This document shows, in pieces, positions 46,668-56,540 of a DNA stretch of 64,000 nucleotides (position 1 is the first letter of the stretch; each line of letters opens with the position of its first letter). The stretch comes from Metarhizium brunneum. Taxonomy: Eukaryota > Ascomycota > Sordariomycetes > Hypocreales > Clavicipitaceae. The stretch is from the NCBI RefSeq assembly GCF_013426205.1, contig NC_089427.1, forward strand, positions 2,666,001 to 2,730,000, given 5' to 3'. The notes under the pieces are model-generated. The model saw nothing but the letters and a program-made list of their open reading frames with translations. It ran no database searches and had not been told where the DNA came from. Position numbers and translations under genes: made by a program.

Positions 46668-49137
46668 ATGTCCTCTCTCCCCAATGGCGTGTTTAATCGC
46701 TACAGCACCACGGATGGCAAGGACATGAAGCCGAAAACTGCTACATCATCGCCCCTCAACCATGTCTCCTGCGCGGCCGAACTGCGCGCCGCACTGGCAG
46801 CGCTGCATGCTCGGGAGTCCGACATAACAGCCCGTCTCGACTCCCTGATCGCTTCACAGGCTGACCTAACTCGAGACCTCGGCCGATTGGATCTGTTGCG
46901 AGCCGGCCTGGGGGCCCAGGTTATCGCTGCGAGATCCATTAGCAATGACATGCTCTCATCCGCGGCCGAGACTGCGGGGAGGCTCAGCAACAGGGTCAAG
47001 GAGCTGGACCTGGAGAAGAGCCGCGTAGAAGACACGCTGGGCGTGGTTGAGCAAGTTGCCGAGCTCAAAGCCTGTGTCAACGGCGTGGTAGGTTCCATGG
47101 GCGCGCCGCAGGACTGGGAGGCAGCAGCTGCGTACCTGGACCGAGCAAGCAAGGTCCCGGAGGATATCGCCAGGGGCGCTTTCGCCTCGAGTATAGTTCC
47201 CAGCGTGGAGGTGCCCGACCCTCCGTGGGTGACGCTGGAGACGGCAAGAGAGTCTCTTTGCGGACTCTTCCTGCGGGAGTTTGAGAAGGCGGCTGGAGAC
47301 GGGGACGGCCCAAAGGTCACCCGATTCTTCAAGCTGTTCCCATTGATTGGGCGAGCCGACGTTGGGCTCGATGTGTACGGGCGATATGTCTGCCAAGGGG
47401 TGGCAGGGACGGCTCGCGCCACGCTGAAGGACAGTGTCGGCGCTCACGGCAGGAAGGAGGGGTTCTTCTACGCCAATGCGTTGACGAGGCTGTTTGAGCA
47501 TATAGCGCAGATTGTGGAAAGCCACGGGGGTCTTGTGGAGCGGCATTATGGTGCTGGCAAGATGGTTCGTGTGATTGAGCGACTACAGATGGAAGCGGAT
47601 GTCCAGGGTGGCATTATCATGGATACTTGGAGCGACGAGCGCGGTATTGACAGGATGATTACCGATGTGAAAAGTTATCCCTTTTCGTTTTTGGTGCAGA
47701 GCTTTCTGCCACAGGCCCCTAGGAGTGGTACGCCGCGGGTCAATTCCCCAGCTGTGGGAGGCGGGAATCCTCGTTCCAGCGAGGATGAGGGTGTCAACAT
47801 GAAAGAAGTGGATGGGCTGTTGAATGAGATTGCCCTTATGCTCGGAAGATGGTCACTCTACACGCGGTTTCTGTCTGGTAAATGCATGGTAAGCTGCCCT
47901 CTACTATGACAAGGGGTTGGGAGCGAGGACTAACAAGGGGCTTGCGCTTCAGGTTCCTTCTGATGAAGATGCGCTGTTGGTATTGCCGGAACTGTTGATC
48001 AAGTCAAACTTGTATCGGAAGGTCTCCGCAAAGCTCACAACGCCATATAATGTCATGACGACGTTCTTTTTTCGCCGGTCTGTAGAAAAAGCATTCCAAC
48101 TGGATGAGTATCCAACCGGTTTGTCCTTGCGCCTAAATAAGTCGATCGACGGTCATGGTCCTATTATTATCACGGCCGTAGACGATGTCATGTACATTGT
48201 CAATACGGTTATACAAAAATCAATGTCGACATCACAGCGGGATGTCATTGCATCCGTCATTCCAACTATTGGCCGAGTCTTGGGCTCTGATTTCATTGGC
48301 ATGGTGCAGCGCAAGATGCGAGACGAATCTTATCCCAAGCCAGCCGTACACGGCGGCTTTCCCCCGGAAGACAAAATCATCCAGTTCATTGTGCTCATCA
48401 ACAGCCTGGATATGGCAAATGAATACCTGAGCAGAATCATCGGCAGCCGAGTGGTAGCAGCTGAAGGCCAAGCAAGTGGTGTAGCGCTACACGAGTCCTT
48501 GAAGGATTCATTCCCTTTCGACAAGGATAACACATTTGCCGCCAACGCGCTACACTCTCTGGAGACCAGCTTCATCAACAAGTCCTCTGAGCTCCTCAAC
48601 GAAGGTATCCAAGTCCTCTTCGCTCAAGTCATCAAGCCTCGATTACGGCCCATCTTCAACGATACTTTCCGGGACGTGGATTACACTCTCAACGAGGAAG
48701 GTGTGGCGGAAGTGGCAGAGCAAAATGACGAAAACGTGGGGGACATTCTTGAGCAGGTTTCGAGACGATTCGAACATGGCTGGGATCAGCTAATGAAGCC
48801 GATTGCACGCATAATGACGCCTGGAACATTCAGAACGCTACTAGATATCACAGCTCGATACCTGTCCAAGATCCTGGAAAAGAGGATATTGAGCTATGCC
48901 GGGAAGACGAGTCCGTTTGGCGCTGTCCGCATAGAGAGGGACTTTGGCGGCATCGTAAACATTGTCTCCAAGGGGGAATTTCGCGTCAGGGAGGCGTTTG
49001 GCAAAGTGACTCAGCTGCTCATGGTGGCCAATATGGAGGACGACGAGTGGGAAGAGCTTGGTAATGACGAGGATGCTATTGAATGGGTGTTGACGGAGGA
49101 GGAGAGGAGAAGGGCGAGGGGGCTGGTGAAGGGCTAG
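46668..49137 (+). CDS. COG4: conserved oligomeric Golgi complex subunit 4
   Basis: Two exons: 46668-47888 and 47953-49137, 64-bp intron; 801 residues. The N-terminal third is a helical coiled coil (ELRAALAALHARESDITARL; SRVEDTLGVVEQVAELK). It is followed by the COG4 helical-rod region: FKLFPLIGRADVGLDVYGRY, FFYANALTRLFEHIAQIVE, LNEIALMLGRWSLYTRFL, and after the intron VPSDEDALLVLPELLIKSNLYRK. The C-terminal CATCHR-type bundle ends EWVLTEEERRRARGLVKG. COG4 belongs to the eight-subunit COG tether, which captures retrograde vesicles at the Golgi and pairs with Sly1 and SNAREs. Start is the first ATG of MSSLPNGVFNRY. Confidence 0.94.
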
Positions 49138-49790
49138 TATCGCTTGCGGAAACATGGTCATAGACAGCGTTAAGAATCCATGAGATGCAGGGATGCATGT
49201 ATTGAGGGGTTGAGGGGTTGGCTACCTGCACGTTTTATGTTGAAGGACAAGACTTGCGCACAGCGACTCACTGGTGGTGAAGTTCAGAGTTGACAACCAA
49301 ACTAGGCTGGCCCAATGGGTGTTGAGCACTCACTTGTGCAAGCTGCTGGCGGACGAAGCTCCAGTGGGCCGCGCCTGCCGTGCCTGGCGTGTACGGAGTA
49401 TCAACCAGCCAGTGACAACATTGAACATTGAAGTGGCTGACTCAAACCTTCTGCGCCGACGACCAGCCCAAAATGTCACTGCGCGCATCGGAGGGTCCAA
49501 AGTAAGCCAAAAAAAAAAAAAATCCATCGCCAATATCAGATATCAAACACCGACTACGCAACACATTATCCATCTTATCTCTTGGGTGATAATCCAATGA
49601 CATATTCTGTCTCGCCATAAATGAACCCGTCTTGAGTCTCTCGTCATCACCCAACCAGGCAGTCTCTCATCTCAACTCTCACTCATACATATACTATTTC
49701 ACGTTGGCTCGTCTCGCCTCATCACGACTTATATCGGCCCTCACCCGACCCCCGTCCCGACCCTTCACCACAATCTCACCCCCGCCCGCC
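49138..49790. other. COG4-SUA5 intergenic
   Basis: No gene seen. A GTACGGAGTA motif lies at 49391-49400 and an A-tract at about 49509-49521. The reading frame of SUA5 stays open upstream to 49632, but only by using a TTG start, so this part is treated as leader. Confidence 0.6.
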
Positions 49791-51104
49791 ATGAACACGC
49801 GGGTGGTTGCCGTCCCTCACAAGGGCACACTGGGCTCGTTTGACGACTCCAAGGACCCCCTGGGCAGGTTAGAGCACTGGCACATCCACAGAGACGCCCG
49901 AGATGCAGTCGCCGCGCTGGAACCCGCCGCAGAGTACCTCAAGACCAAAGACACGCCCGTCGCCTTCCCCACGGAGACGGTGTACGGCCTCGGCGCCGAC
50001 GCCACGAGGAGCGCGTCCGTCAAGGGCATCTATTCGGCAAAGGGGAGGCCGTCGGACAACCCGCTCATCGTGCACGTGTGCGATCTCGACATGCTGCGGA
50101 CCCTGCTTGGCTCACGCGGCCAAGATGCCATCCCCGCGCGCTACCAGTCTCTCATCGAGAGCTTCTGGCCGGGCCCGTTGACGATTCTCCTGCCCAACCC
50201 TGACCCCTCGCCTCTTGCGCCAGAGGTCACGGCCGGACTCGACTCGTTTGGCGTGCGCATGCCGTCGTCGCCGCTGGCCCTGACGCTCATCAAGCTTGCT
50301 GGCGTGCCGCTGGCTGCCCCGTCTGCGAATGCCTCCACGAAGCCGTCGCCAACCACGGCGCAACACGTCAAGGATGACTTGGATGGGCGGATCGAGATGA
50401 TCCTCGACGGGGGCTCCTGCCAGGTTGGCGTGGAGAGCACAGTCGTCGACGGCCTGTGCGATCCGCCGGTCGTTCTGAGGCCGGGGGGCGTGGGCATCGA
50501 TGAGTTGAGGAGCTGCCCCGGCTGGGAACACGTCGTCAAGGCGTACAAGGACCAGAGCGAGGAGGGCAAGGCGGCGCCGCGAGCCCCGGGCATGAAGTAT
50601 AAGCACTACAGTCCCAGGGCGAGGGTCGTGCTGTACGAGTCGAGTTACGAGAATGGGCGGGCCGGGATTGTCGAGGCGGACGCGGAGGCTGTCGCGGCGA
50701 CCGCGATTGGGGGCACACACGCCGTGAACGGCACCGCGAGGAAGAAGGTGGGAGTCATACGGACCAAGCGGTGGAAGCCCGCCGCTGGCTTGCGATGCAG
50801 CAAGCTCCGTCTGGATGCGAGGCGGATTGGCCACAGTCAGCAGGGCGGCCAGCACGACGAGATGCCATATGATGTATGTGCTGGGGAATTGCAAAACGAA
50901 CAAGGGGAGACAGTCGGCCAAGTCTTCGACATAGGTCTGGGTCAAGAAACCCGCCGTATAGCGCAAGGCTTGTTCTCCGCTCTTCGAGAGCTGGATAGAC
51001 GGGGTGCAGATGTTATTTTTGTAGACGGTATAGACGATGAGCTGGATATAGCAGCCGCTGTGATGAACCGCCTTCGCAAGGCGGCATCCGAAACTAGAGC
51101 ATAG
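49791..51104 (+). CDS. SUA5: threonylcarbamoyl-AMP synthase Sua5
   Basis: Single exon from the ATG at 49791, 437 residues, close to the yeast protein. The YrdC domain occupies about residues 50-260, with FPTETVYGLGADA, YSAKGRPSDNPLIVHVCD, FWPGPLTILL, FGVRMPSSP and PLAAPSANASTKPSPTTAQH. The linker ends at PGMKYKHYSPRARV, and the C-terminal Sua5 domain has VFDIGLGQETRRIAQGLFSALRELD and IFVDGI. It makes threonylcarbamoyl-AMP from threonine, bicarbonate and ATP, the first step of t6A at position 37 of ANN-decoding tRNAs. A long antisense frame exists because of GC-rich codon use. Convergent with the zeta-COP gene. Confidence 0.96.
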   Translation: MNTRVVAVPHKGTLGSFDDSKDPLGRLEHWHIHRDARDAVAALEPAAEYLKTKDTPVAFPTETVYGLGADATRSASVKGIYSAKGRPSDNPLIVHVCDLDMLRTLLGSRGQDAIPARYQSLIESFWPGPLTILLPNPDPSPLAPEVTAGLDSFGVRMPSSPLALTLIKLAGVPLAAPSANASTKPSPTTAQHVKDDLDGRIEMILDGGSCQVGVESTVVDGLCDPPVVLRPGGVGIDELRSCPGWEHVVKAYKDQSEEGKAAPRAPGMKYKHYSPRARVVLYESSYENGRAGIVEADAEAVAATAIGGTHAVNGTARKKVGVIRTKRWKPAAGLRCSKLRLDARRIGHSQQGGQHDEMPYDVCAGELQNEQGETVGQVFDIGLGQETRRIAQGLFSALRELDRRGADVIFVDGIDDELDIAAAVMNRLRKAASETRA

Positions 51105-51406
51105 ACACCATGAAGCGTTTGAACACTTTTTTTTTTTTAAAAAAAATTTTGTATTCTCTACCTCTCCATCCCACTTTTGTAGATCTACCAGGCCCGAGCA
51201 GAACAATACAACCTGCCCATTTTCCATGTCATGCGGCTCTTTCAAAAGATCAACAACCGTTGTCCTTCTGTCATACGAGATTTTTTTTAAAACAAAACAA
51301 AACCAAACCAAACCAAAAAACGTCCATTACTTCCCACATCATCATAAATGGTATTTTCGTGTCAGAGTCTACGAGACGCAGAAGGCGGCGGGTTTAGCAA
51401 AGCCTT
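51105..51406. other. convergent 3' spacer SUA5/RET3
   Basis: About 300 bp with a T-run followed by an A-run at 51127-51150 (a potential hairpin) and an A/C-rich AAACCAAACC repeat at about 51290-51317. Probably 3' untranslated sequence of both genes. Confidence 0.55.
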
Positions 51407-52151
51407 TTACAGGCCTTGCCGTAACCAATCTGCCAGCTTTGACTTGCCCAATTGCGCTAGATTATTGACACCCTGTTCGCTGAGGTCGATGCGGCCGATG
51501 GGCACGTCTTGCGCCGGGGCTCTGCTGACACGCTGGACAATAATGGTGGGGTCTGTTTCGAGGATGATGCCGTCGTCGACGATTTCGTCAATGGCAAGGG
51601 AGACGAGGTCGTAGTTTTCGATGATGGTGCGCTTGTCCACGGATTGTCTGTGACTGTTTAGTCGGGGATTTTACATGGAAACTGCACGGGTTAGGGGGGG
51701 AAAGGAGGCAAACGTACTTGAAGACCAGGTGTAGTGAGTCGCGGATAGCGAGAACAGTGTTGTACAGCAGAATTTCGTTCTCTTCCAGGCTGCCCACCAC
51801 GTAGATCATAATGTCGGACTCGAGCTTGTACAAGACGATTCTGTTATCGTAGAGGATGATGTCGCCCGTCTGCTTGGCCGTCTTCTCGATGAGGCCCTTC
51901 TCGAAGGCCTTTTGGGCTTTCAGGTCAGGGTATGGGTTGCTGGAGGTTGCAGTGTCTGCATGAGGGCGGGGGGTTGTCAGTTTATATGGTTTTGGCCTGG
52001 CTTGATAGCATCGACCCCTTGGCCAGGAAGGGAACTCACTGCCGGTGGTGCTGTGCGGGGAAGAATAGTATTTGGCCAGAATTCTGGCACCGTCCTCTGT
52101 GCCGAGAATGAGGACGGCTTGGACCGAGAAAAGGGTCATTCCTGGAGACAT
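51407..52151 (-). CDS. RET3: coatomer subunit zeta (Ret3)
   Basis: Three exons: 52151-52040, 51955-51718, 51647-51407; 196 residues, typical of zeta-COP. A longin-type fold is evident: MTLFSVQAVLILGTEDGARILAKYY, then FEKGLIEKTAKQTGDIILYD, VLYKLESDIMIYVVGSLEENEILLYN and, across intron 2, HLVFKQSVDKRTIIENYDLV. The end is PIGRIDLSEQGVNNLAQLGK. It partners with gamma-COP in the COPI coat for Golgi-to-ER transport. Divergent from MCM4. Confidence 0.96.
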
Positions 52152-53031
52152 GGTGGCGACGAGGGTGCGGCGTGGACGGTTGTTGGATAGTGTTGCGATG
52201 GGATGGATGCCCTCGTTGAGGTAACGTGGAGATACAGAAGACGATGTTGGTCTCCAAGGTCAATCGTGGTGGGGCTCAATTGACAGCAGTGCATTATGAT
52301 TGGCTGGAGCTGACATCAAAGTGAACCTGGGATGCACGAGTCCTTGAGTTGCCTTGCAGATTCGAAACTACCATGATATCTACCTAGTACGTACATAGTT
52401 AAGTACAGAGCACTTGTGCAACTATTGACGGGTCAATGTTGTTGTTTTAACGTCTTCGTATACTAGTAATAACAATGGTGAAGACGACGTATGTGAAGAG
52501 ATGCTAAGCGGCGGACTCTGCTGCTGTGGGATGGGCTGGAACCTGATTTGACAACTCACGGGCTTGGTGGCAGTGTACCTAGGTGTGTATACCACAATTC
52601 CTTAGCGTCAAGATATTCCGTACTCGGGGGACAGAATGGATTTCATGTAGTATGATGAATCTGAGATGGGAAATTCTTTATTCCGTACTCCGCAGACACA
52701 TAGAAGCCTTAACAGACTGAACCAAGCACGGCAAAGATTAGGCCTGGCAGTGGCTAGCACCAGCTGCCCTGTGAAGGACAAGCCACACAGGGGGTGCACC
52801 TGCGCAACATCATCTTAAAATACGGACCAATGTCAACCACTTTACGCGTCAAGACGCGAGCAAGACGCGTAAAATCGAGCCCCTCCACTTCACCACTTCA
52901 GACCTAGAAGTTAGAACACCCTGCACATTTGCTCATTCTCATTGTCGCCCTTCCCCCCCAATATCGACATCTTGTATCAAGTTTAGCAGGATCTTGCTGC
53001 ATATCTTTTGAATTGATCGCAATATTTAATA
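52152..53031. other. divergent promoter region of RET3 and MCM4
   Basis: No gene seen. It contains an MCB cluster (52841-52873, annotated separately), CCGTACTC motifs near 52618 and 52681-52692, and CCTAG motifs near 52380 and 52576-52585. Confidence 0.65.
52841..52873. promoter_or_regulatory. MluI cell-cycle box inverted repeat upstream of MCM4
   Basis: TTTACGCGTC at 52841-52850 and its exact reverse complement GACGCGTAAA at 52864-52873 flank a 13-bp spacer with a further GACGCGA. That gives three ACGCG cores within 33 bp, about 160 bp before the MCM4 ATG. ACGCGT is the established binding site of MBF (Mbp1/Swi6-type), which drives G1/S genes including MCM genes. Regulation here is inferred from that. 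Confidence 0.7.
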
Positions 53032-56000
53032 ATGTCGTCGCCGTCACAACGCCGGCAGCGCAGTTCCCAGTCTGCCACGCCGCGTCGGTCTACTCGCCAG
53101 TCTGAAGCCAACACCCCTCACAATGCGCCTTCACAGGCGGCCTCAAGCCCGATTTTCTTTCAGTCCTCATCTCCCGGCCCCGGAGTTGGTCAGGAGCATG
53201 ACACGAATGGAGACGTGTCGTCGCCTTTGAGGCAGATGACGGATAGCCAGAGCACGCAAGCCCATGCCGCTACCCCTAGCTCTCCGTTGCGGCAAATGTC
53301 CGAGTCGCAGACACCTCGAGATGATCCTCAGAGAACGCCTAGAGCAAGCGGGACCTTTGCCGGAGGTAAATACTTCATCTTCTCTTCTCCCATAGTCGCA
53401 TAGCCACAGCTTTGCCGCGAATTGCTGACACCTCGCAGAGTCATCACCAATCCGATACGAACCGAGTTCCAGTCCTGGCCGATCACTTGGTCACCGATCA
53501 GAGCTACGCAGCGAGAGCAGCGGCTTGTTTGTTGGCTCAGAGAGAGGTCACTCTGCTGCTTACAGACGAGGAGATATCAACTCGGATGCCTTGCGAACGC
53601 CTCGCGCCCCCCGACGCATTATCCTGGATGACACTGGCCGCGTTGTCCAAGAGGGCCAAACCCCTGGCTCGGATGCTGCGTCTTTCACCAATCGAGACCC
53701 CAACACGTCTGAAGCTGATGTTCTTGGCGGCCAAGGCCAAAGCCTCATCTGGGGTACAACTGTATCCATTGATGACACCTTTGCAGGATTCAAAGACTTC
53801 CTACGCCACTTCACCCAAAAGTACAGAATGTACCGGGATGGCTTCTCAGATGCAGAAGTGCAGGCCGCGCCGGATGCCGAGTCCAAACCCTACGTAGAAG
53901 CTATGGAAAACATGTTGCTTCTTGGCACTACGAGGCTGTACCTCGACATTTCTGACCTGAATCTGTACCCTCCCACTCGCAAGCTGTGGTACCAAATCCA
54001 AGCATATCCTCAGGAAATCGTCCCCATCATGGATCAGTCCGTCCATGATTTGATGGTAGAACTGGCACGAGCGGATTCTCTCAAAAACCGGCAATCTCAG
54101 AGCAGTGCTGGTCAACAGGACACCCAGAACAGTACCCAGAGCTCGGAACCCGTCTTTCCCAGCTCTGACAGACCTGACGACCCTGCTACTCCCCGCCCGC
54201 CGCAAGACCAGCCGTCTTTGGAGGACCAAGTATCTGCGAACTTGTACGTCGTCCGTCCCTTTGGGCTCGACAAGACGATCAACTTGAGAGATTTGAACCC
54301 GTCTGGTATGTTTTTGTTTCCCTTGTCCCTCAATCTTCGCAGCTTCCCTTGCTAACACTTCCTGTAGACATGGACCGCCTCATCTCTATAAAGGGTCTCG
54401 TCATTCGGACAACGCCCGTCATCCCTGACATGAAGGATGCATTTTTCCGTTGCAATGTTTGCAACCACTCTGTCAACGTCGGCCTCGACCGGGGCAAGAT
54501 TCGTGAGCCAACCGAGTGTCCTCGCCAGATTTGTAACTCCAAGAACTCCATGCAGATCGTCCACAACAGATGCTCATTTGAAGACAAGCAAGTCATCAAA
54601 CTGCAAGAGACTCCTGATGCCGTGCCTGCCGGTCAAACCCCTCACTCCGTCTCAGTCTGCGTGTATAACGAACTCGTCGACTTCTGCAAGGCCGGTGACA
54701 GGGTCCAGTTGACGGGGATATTCCGAGTCAGCCCTGTGCGAGTCAACCCACGTCAACGCGCCGTCAAGAGCGTATACAAGACCTACGTTGATGTTCTTCA
54801 CGTTCAAAAGGTCGACAAGAAGCGTATGGGAGCCGATCTCACCACACTCGGCGTCGAAGGCGAAGAGGACGCCGATAACGGTGGAAACGGGCTAGAACAG
54901 ACTCGTGTCATCACACCTGAGGACGAAGCCAAGATTCGAGAAACGGCTGCCCGTGATGACATCTACGAGCTTCTGGCCCGGTCTCTCGCGCCTTCAATCT
55001 ACGAAATGGACGACGTCAAGAAGGGTATTCTCCTGCAACTTTTTGGCGGCACAAACAAGACGTTCCAAAAGGGCGGCAGTCCCAAGTACAGAGGCGACAT
55101 CAACGTACTGCTTTGCGGTGACCCTTCTACTTCAAAGTCCCAGATGCTCTCCTATGTCCACAAGATTGCTCCTCGCGGTGTCTACACCAGCGGCAAGGGC
55201 TCCTCAGCCGTCGGTCTCACAGCCTACGTGACCCGCGACCCCGAAACCAAGCAGCTCGTGCTCGAGTCCGGCGCCCTGGTCCTGTCAGACGGCGGTGTCT
55301 GCTGCATCGACGAATTCGACAAGATGTCTGACGCAACGCGCTCCGTCCTCCACGAGGTCATGGAGCAGCAGACCGTCTCTGTCGCCAAAGCAGGCATCAT
55401 CACCACCCTCAACGCCCGAACCAGCATCCTCGCCTCTGCCAACCCTATCGGCAGCCGCTACAACCCTGACCTCTCCGTACCCCAAAACATAGACCTGCCC
55501 CCAACCCTACTCTCCCGTTTTGACCTCGTCTATCTGATCCTCGATCGCGTCGACGAGAAGGCGGACAAGCGTCTCGCCAAGCACCTTCTCTCTCTCTACC
55601 TCGAAGACAAGCCTCACTCTGCCCCCACAAGCAACGATATCCTCCCCGTCGAGTTCCTCACCCTCTACATTTCCTACGCCCGCTCTCAGATTCAGCCCGT
55701 CATCTCCCGTGAGGCCGGCGAGGAGCTCGTCAGCGCATACATTGCTATGCGCGCTCTCGGCCAGGACGTCCGCGCCGCGGAGAAGCGCATCACCGCCACG
55801 ACGCGTCAACTCGAGAGCATGATTCGTCTCTCCGAGGCCCACGCAAAGATGAGGCTCTCGGACACCGTGACAAAGGAGGATGTCCGCGAGGCCAACCGTC
55901 TCATTCAGAGCGCCCTCAAGACGGCCGCCACCGATTCCCAAGGCCGCATCGACATGTCTCTTTTGACCGAGGGCACGAGCACGGCCGACCGCAAGCGCCG

Positions 56001-56226
56001 CGGAGAATTGAGAGACGCTATTTTGAAATTGCTGGACGACATGACGGCTGGTGGGAATAGCGTTCGATGGGGCGATGTGTCGAAGCGCCTGGCTGATGGC
56101 GCGAGTATGCCTGTGGAGGCGGCCGAGTTTAACGAGGTCATGAGGGCTTTGGAGACGGAGAATCTCATCCTGATTAGCGGCGAGGGAGCCAGGAGGAACG
56201 TTCGTAGAGTAACAGCTGTTGCGTAA
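53032..56226 (+). CDS. MCM4: replicative helicase subunit MCM4
   Basis: Three exons: 53032-53365, 53439-54305, 54368-56226; 1019 residues. The N-terminus is Ser/Pro/Thr-rich with SP and SSP sites (SSPLRQM repeated), the kind phosphorylated by CDK and DDK. The MCM N-domain carries a C4 zinc site (CNVCNHSV; ECPRQIC; NRC). The AAA+ core shows Walker A GDPSTSKS near residue 650, GKGSSAVGLTAYV, Walker B CCIDEFDKM near 712, sensor 1 ILASANPIGSRYNP and the arginine finger LLSRFDLVYLILD near 781. A winged helix ends the protein (VSKRLADGASMPVEAAEFN). MCM4 is part of the Mcm2-7 hexamer. It is convergent with VTC4, with 314 bp between the stops. Confidence 0.97.
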
Positions 56227-56540
56227 GCTTTGTCTTGTACAAGTGTGACGTCGAGATGAAAATTATACGATATCAAGGACTAGGAAAGGACACGTCTAGG
56301 TTTACATGCATGTTGGCGTTGATAGTTTGTTAGATATATCAATGTGCTATATGAATAATATTTCGTTATATAACATTTCCTTTGTCCTATTCACACCTAT
56401 CCCTTGCGTCGGTCAACAGTGGTGACAGATGACAAATCATATACAAAGCTATTCAGCCTATCCAACCAACTTGCCTACTCAGACAGCCGCCATTATCATC
56501 ACGTTCGTCCCCTAGAAACTTGTACATATTCGCCCTCATC
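56227..56540. other. convergent 3' spacer MCM4/VTC4
   Basis: About 314 bp, A/T-rich around 56330-56380, with no coding signal. Probably the 3' untranslated regions of both genes. Confidence 0.6.

Noticed and set aside
50112..51311. 399-codon frame antisense to SUA5
   Set aside because: It mirrors the GC-rich third positions of SUA5, whose sense protein has all family motifs.
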